Assembly: GCA_031267175.1 (NCBI GenBank)
Contig: JAIRZP010000073.1
Location: forward strand, 1-9,465
Direction of reading: 5' to 3'
DNA: 9,465 bases
Source: Coriobacteriales bacterium
GTDB lineage: Bacteria > Actinomycetota > Coriobacteriia > Coriobacteriales > UBA8131
Under the pieces are notes generated by a model. That model ran no database searches and was not told where the DNA came from. It saw only the letters and a list, made by a program, of their open reading frames with translations. The first letter of the stretch is position 1. Each line of letters begins with the position of its first letter. Shown here one piece after another: positions 5,884 to 9,465 of this stretch. Position numbers and translations under genes: made by a program.

Positions 5884-7431
5884 ATGATTGACATGTCAGG
5901 TTGGACCGGAATCTTCTTCTGGGGCTTTTTGCTCGTCTATGGCGTAGCCATGATTATCATCTCTCCCAAGGCGGTAAGCATTGGCAGCTTTTTCAGGGGA
6001 GAGAGCAAGTCAGGCAAGCCCGCCTCGCTCTTCCTCCTCACCATGAGTATCTTCATCAGCTGGATCTTTGCCAAGTCCGTTACCAACGCCGCAAACCTCG
6101 GTAGCGAGTACGGGCTTGTCGGTGGCGTGGCGTATGCGACCTACTGGCTCTGCATCCCGCTTGCCGGCTATGCCATCTACCGGCTGCGAACGCGCTTTGC
6201 CGCCACCGGACTCGTGAGCTTCCTCACCAAACACTACGGCATTGCCGCGGCGTTCGTGTTCTCCCTTGCCATTCTCATCCGTCTGTTTAACGAGGTGTGG
6301 AGCAATTCCTCGGTCGTAGGCGGGTACTATGGCGAGTCGGGAAGCATGTACTTTATCATCGCCGCAACGGTGTTTACCCTCGTGACCCTTGCCTATGCCA
6401 TGTGGGGAGGCCTGCGCAGTTCTATCGTGACGGACGCCGTGCAGACTGTCCTGTTTGCCGTGGTACTCGTTGGGCTCGCCGTCTGGATTCTGCCGCAGCA
6501 CAGCTTCAGCGATTATGTCACGACGGGCGTCTGGTCGCTGGATACCGGCGTTGATCTGCTGCTCGTCACGGTGTTGCAGCTCTTCAGCTACCCGTTCCAT
6601 GATCCGGTTCTCACCGACCGCGGTTTCATTACCGAGGAAAAGACTATGGTCAAGGCCTTTACCGTCTCGGGTATTCTTGGCTTTCTGGCCATCCTGCTCT
6701 TCAGCTTTATAGGCATCCATGCCCAGCTCACAGGGCTTCCTCTTACCTCCAATGTGCCTGCCCAGGTGGGCGCAGCTAGCTCGATGGCGGCCTTCTTTGC
6801 CATGGCGATACTCATGATATTTGCCGCGGGCTCTACGCTGGACTCCGCGTTTTCGAGCCTCGCCAAACTCAGTGCGCGCGACCTGCCGGGCATCATCGGA
6901 AGAAGCCTGGGCAAGAGAGCGCGGCCGCTGGGCATGGCGGTCATGGTCCTCTTTGCCTTCATAGGCAACCTGCCGATGATCGTCGGCACGGATATTCTGG
7001 CGGCCACCACCATATCGGGCACGATGATCATGGGCCTTGGGCCGATATTCCTGCTGCACGGCAGGATCAAGCCCACCAAGCTCGGATTCCATCTCTGCTT
7101 CTGGATAGGCATAGCGCTGGGATTTGCCTATTCCTTTGCGCCGGGCCTGGTGAGCGGGCTCGCCCTTGGCGCGGGCAAGTCGGCAACACTGCTGGGCGTC
7201 AATCTCTACGGACTGATTACCTGCACCCTCGCCTATGTCATACCTGGCTTGGTTGCTCAGGCGCTGGAGAAGAGCCGGGGCATCGAGCCTGACTGGAAGG
7301 GCCTCTCCCGCGAGGAAGCGCGCAACCGCCTGGAATCGGAAACCGTTGATCCTGTCTTCCAGACGGATGTCATAGAGCCGGACTTTCTGGGAGCCGCAGG
7401 GGAGTCTGCTGGTAAGGAGTCGGGCAGCTAG
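5884..7431 (+). CDS. Sodium:solute symporter family (SSS/SSF) transporter
   Basis: A 515-residue membrane protein with about 13 hydrophobic segments and a hydrophilic tail (after residue 470), the usual size for the SSS family. Two family hallmarks are visible: YAMWGGLRSSIVTDAVQ (171-187), matching the GG-x(5-6)-TD-x(2)-Q signature, and AAGSTLDSAFSSLAKLSARDL (314-334, split here as AAGSTLDSAF plus SSLAKLSARDL), matching the helix that carries the Na+-binding Ser/Thr pair (S317/T318, S321). These carriers couple Na+ entry to uptake of sugars, amino acids, organic acids or similar; the substrate is not readable. I chose ATG 5884 because AAAAGGAG (5868-5875) sits eight bases upstream. A TTG start at 5821 would place the first residues over the promoter. 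It is a single-gene unit between the dyads and the hairpin at 7497. Confidence 0.92.
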   Translation: MIDMSGWTGIFFWGFLLVYGVAMIIISPKAVSIGSFFRGESKSGKPASLFLLTMSIFISWIFAKSVTNAANLGSEYGLVGGVAYATYWLCIPLAGYAIYRLRTRFAATGLVSFLTKHYGIAAAFVFSLAILIRLFNEVWSNSSVVGGYYGESGSMYFIIAATVFTLVTLAYAMWGGLRSSIVTDAVQTVLFAVVLVGLAVWILPQHSFSDYVTTGVWSLDTGVDLLLVTVLQLFSYPFHDPVLTDRGFITEEKTMVKAFTVSGILGFLAILLFSFIGIHAQLTGLPLTSNVPAQVGAASSMAAFFAMAILMIFAAGSTLDSAFSSLAKLSARDLPGIIGRSLGKRARPLGMAVMVLFAFIGNLPMIVGTDILAATTISGTMIMGLGPIFLLHGRIKPTKLGFHLCFWIGIALGFAYSFAPGLVSGLALGAGKSATLLGVNLYGLITCTLAYVIPGLVAQALEKSRGIEPDWKGLSREEARNRLESETVDPVFQTDVIEPDFLGAAGESAGKESGS

Positions 7432-7496
7432 GAACTGTTGTGGGAATAACTTGCTGGTGAGCCTGTGGCACAGTTTGCTCCAGACAAAGACAAAAC

Positions 7497-7540
7497 GGGC
7501 GGCATTACGTGCAGTAGTGCCGCCTGTTGCTCTTCTGCTT
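7497..7540 (+). terminator. Intrinsic terminator after the symporter gene
   Basis: GGCGGCATTAC (7498-7508) pairs with GTAGTGCCGCC (7514-7524) around GTGCA, eleven pairs with one G-U. An A-rich run (CAAAGACAAAA) precedes it and TGTTGCTCTTCTGCTT follows. The T tract is interrupted, so some read-through to the next gene, 28 bases downstream, is possible. Confidence 0.65.
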
Positions 7541-7568
7541 CGAGAAAGCGCAGGATAAGGAATATATA

Positions 7569-8072
7569 ATGCAGACTCGCGACTATGCCATAGCCGCGCG
7601 CACGGTTTTGGACGAGGCGTATGCAGATGGGGATTTTGCAAATCCGCGCGGTGGCTATACCTATCAACCGGATGATACGGCCTACAATTCAACGGCTATA
7701 TGGGAGTTAAATGAGATTTCAAATTCCTTAATGGCCGATGATGATGAGTTGTCGCGCAGAGCCTACGATTTGGTGGGAAGAGGATTCCCAGCCAATGCAT
7801 TTAGCGGTGATAAGCTGAGTTTTATAGGACTTGTCGGATCCACCTGGCAAAACGCCGACGGGCTCATGTGTCTTATTCATCCCGAAGGGTTTGGTTCGGG
7901 GAACCCTCTGATAGTAGTCACCTATAAAATTGTCCGCGTAGACATAGCCAATGGCAGTACTCAGACTCAATTCAATACTAAATTGGGGGAAGGTCATAGC
8001 TATGACGGTGCTGGCGATACCTCAATCTACGATCCCAATGCTGGCTACGAGGTCTATCGCCTTCTTATTTAA
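7569..8072 (+). CDS. Unrecognised 167-residue soluble protein
   Basis: I do not recognise the family. The protein begins MQTRDYAIAARTVLDEAYAD, has no signal peptide or membrane helix, a single cysteine and many Asp, Asn, Gly and Tyr residues. An N-terminal helical stretch is followed by aromatic, Asp/Asn-rich segments, a hydrophobic core (SFIGLVGSTW, PLIVVTYKIVRVDI) and a C-terminal SIYDPNAGYEVYRLLI. ATG 7569 follows AAGGA (7557-7561) by seven bases; a start 14 codons earlier would lie in the terminator. GC is lower than in the neighbours: 38% at 7681-7740 and 40% at 7921-7980, against 60% at 6481-6540 in the symporter. A degraded relative of its C-terminus lies at 4437-4526, so the family had at least two members here. 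Hairpins flank it on both sides, so it may be a self-contained, laterally acquired unit. Confidence 0.75.
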   Translation: MQTRDYAIAARTVLDEAYADGDFANPRGGYTYQPDDTAYNSTAIWELNEISNSLMADDDELSRRAYDLVGRGFPANAFSGDKLSFIGLVGSTWQNADGLMCLIHPEGFGSGNPLIVVTYKIVRVDIANGSTQTQFNTKLGEGHSYDGAGDTSIYDPNAGYEVYRLLI

Positions 8073-8105
8073 CCGCTTTGCTCCTTCCCCAAGCAGGTAC
8101 AAATT

Positions 8106-8149
8106 GCGCCCCTGCTCTCGGTAGTTTTCGGAGAGCAAGGGCGTTTGTG
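8106..8149. terminator. Strong bidirectional terminator between convergent genes
   Basis: CGCCCCTGCTCTC (8107-8119) pairs with GAGAGCAAGGGCG (8131-8143), twelve of thirteen positions with one C/A mismatch, around an 11-base loop. TTTGTGT follows on the plus strand; on the minus strand a shorter AATTTGT tail follows. It lies 34 bases after the plus-strand gene and 57 beyond the stop of the minus-strand ATPase. Confidence 0.75.
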
Positions 8150-8205
8150 TCGAGATGGACGGACGGGCCGGTGTTCCACCTGCCCCGCTGCTACCCAGAC
8201 CCTTC

Positions 8206-9465
8206 CTAAGAAAACAGGGTGCTCTCAGCATACAGAGGTATGTTCGTCATCCAATCCTGTTCACGATATCCGGATAACGAGAGGCGGACGGCGTGCCGCA
8301 ACCCGTACTTCTTGCAAAATGCGCCCAGGCTTTTAGAACGCAGGTTTTCCGCTGCCTTGACCTCTATCGGCACTATCCTGCCCGCATCTTCGTACAGGAA
8401 GTCTATCTCCCCCGATGAGGATTCGGCAGACCAGTAATACGGCGTGCCATCCAGCGCAGCCGTGATTTCCTGACAGGCATACTGCTCGGAGAGAGCCCCT
8501 TTGAACTCCTCAAACAGCTGTGTCTCAGCAAGCAACACAGATGGATCCAGATTGCTGATGGCACCGAGCAGGCCCGTATCAAGGAGGTAGAGCTTGAAGG
8601 CGTTGAGGTCTTTGTATGAGGAGAGCGGCACACCCGGCTTGGCGACCCTGTGCACGCTGAGCAGTAGCCCCGCGTCCACCAGCCATTGTATCGCCATCTC
8701 AAAGCTCCGTGCCCGTGCGCTGGGACGCACTGCCGTATAGACAAATTTCCTGTTCTCGCGCGCAAGCTGCGAGGGAGCGGAGTTCCACACCAGCCGGATA
8801 CGCTCTGAAAGCTCGGCGGAGGCGTATTTGGAAAAATCGTGGTCATAGTCATAGAGCAGCCGCTTTTGGACCACCCGTACTGTGGAATAATCGCCGCTGT
8901 CAATGAACGTTTGCACTGCCTCTGGCATGCCGCCTACAAAGTAGTAGCGCTTCAGCGCGTCTGTGTACCTCTCTTTGAACGAGTCGATAAGAGAGAAATC
9001 CCGCCTCTCCAACAGCTCGACGAGTGTCTCGTTTCCTGTGGCTGCGAGGAACTCGCGAAAGGTGAGCGGATAGAGGTTCATATGCTCGACTTTACCAACG
9101 GGAAACGATACGCCCTGGTGAAGCGCGATCCTCAGCAGCGATCCTGCAGCAACGATTGCCAGCTCTGGCCGCTGTTCTTGAAACAGCTTGAGGGAGGTGA
9201 GGACGCGGGGGCACTCCTGGACTTCGTCAAAGACAATGAGGGTCGATTCCGCCTCAGGTCTGACACCTGTCTCGACAGCAATGGCATCAAGGAGGCGTTG
9301 AGGGTTCAGGCTGCCAGCAAACACTGCCTTCATGCCGTCGTTTTCCAGGAAATTGACGAGTGCCAACTGATCAAAGTGCGTCCTGCCGAATTCTTCAAGC
9401 AGCCAGCTCTTGCCGACTTGGCGGGCACCTTGCAGTATCAGAGGCTTACGACTCTTCCCAGGTGA
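8206..9465 (-). CDS. AAA-type ATPase of the DUF4143 family, 5' end outside the window
   Basis: The frame is open from the window edge, showing 419 residues. A Walker A motif GARQVGKS (visible residues 13-20, bases 9406-9429) is followed by Walker B LIVFDEVQEC (D80, E81), a sensor-like AAGSLL (106-111), the YPLTFREFL segment and YYFVGGMPEAV. The C-terminal DUF4143 part contains WLVDAGLLLSVHRV, FKLYLLDTGLLG and GEIDFLY...PIEVKA (E353, D355, E368, K370), which resembles a PD-(D/E)xK nuclease-like core. Relatives usually begin 15-20 residues before the Walker A region, so probably only a short N-terminus is missing. The family is common in bacteria and archaea, often as isolated genes, and its role is unclear; ATP-dependent action on nucleic acid is inferred from the fold. 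It converges on the unknown gene at 7569-8072. Confidence 0.92.
   Translation of the reverse strand, partial: SPGKSRKPLILQGARQVGKSWLLEEFGRTHFDQLALVNFLENDGMKAVFAGSLNPQRLLDAIAVETGVRPEAESTLIVFDEVQECPRVLTSLKLFQEQRPELAIVAAGSLLRIALHQGVSFPVGKVEHMNLYPLTFREFLAATGNETLVELLERRDFSLIDSFKERYTDALKRYYFVGGMPEAVQTFIDSGDYSTVRVVQKRLLYDYDHDFSKYASAELSERIRLVWNSAPSQLARENRKFVYTAVRPSARARSFEMAIQWLVDAGLLLSVHRVAKPGVPLSSYKDLNAFKLYLLDTGLLGAISNLDPSVLLAETQLFEEFKGALSEQYACQEITAALDGTPYYWSAESSSGEIDFLYEDAGRIVPIEVKAAENLRSKSLGAFCKKYGLRHAVRLSLSGYREQDWMTNIPLYAESTLFS

Noticed and set aside
6010..7692. A 560-codon open frame on the minus strand opposite the symporter
   Set aside because: Its translation is rich in Arg, His, Gln and Gly with no hydrophobic core or family motif, and the plus strand clearly encodes an SSS transporter with family signatures. 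It is a GC-driven shadow.
9364..9366. TTG as the true start of the DUF4143 ATPase
   Set aside because: The frame continues upstream to the window edge and includes a full Walker A motif (GARQVGKS), which must belong to the protein.

Overview
This window looks like a moderately GC-rich chromosome segment from an actinobacterium of the class Coriobacteriia (Eggerthellaceae or a relative). That is an inference from three things. One is a LuxR-type regulator whose N-terminal half is a twelve-helix membrane domain, placed divergently to an MFS transporter. Another is a C-terminal membrane anchor module of the kind found on large surface proteins of that group. The last is general gene style: AAGGAGG-like ribosome sites and mixed-strand single-gene units. 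No rRNA, tRNA, CRISPR array or transposase was seen.

Layout: positions 1-201 hold the 3' end of an unrecognised beta-rich protein, followed by a terminator-like hairpin. Positions 202-561 are non-coding, with a small family of degenerate repeats, one REP-like palindrome and three decamer repeats. On the minus strand, 562-2067 encodes the membrane-bound LuxR-family regulator. A 338-base divergent intergenic region with three dyad elements separates it from the MFS transporter at 2406-3656. The next 900 bases (3657-4580) are a gene graveyard. They hold the C-terminal domain of a TetR-type regulator on the minus strand, the C-terminal three-helix anchor of a surface protein on the plus strand, and a very short C-terminal tail related to a gene found 3 kb downstream. 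All three are 3' ends without their 5' parts.

From 4581 to 5675 lies a metallophosphoesterase-like gene of a subfamily with an altered first metal motif. After 5676 there is a regulatory region with a duplicated dyad (AACC-N3-GGTT, centres 20 bp apart) and a promoter-like sequence. A sodium:solute symporter (5884-7431) follows and ends at a strong hairpin. Next comes an unrecognised 167-residue soluble protein (7569-8072) with locally low GC content. It is closed by a strong terminator that also serves the convergent minus-strand gene, an AAA-type ATPase of the DUF4143 family (8206 to the window end, 5' end cut off by the window).

How they work together: the only clear functional pairing is the LuxR regulator with the divergent MFS transporter, probably a sensor-regulator and its target. 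The symporter, the phosphoesterase and the ATPase look like independent units. The points most worth a second look are the tail fragment at 4437-4526, which shows that the unknown 167-residue protein had a second copy here, and the shared or duplicated operator-like dyads in front of the transporter and enzyme genes.
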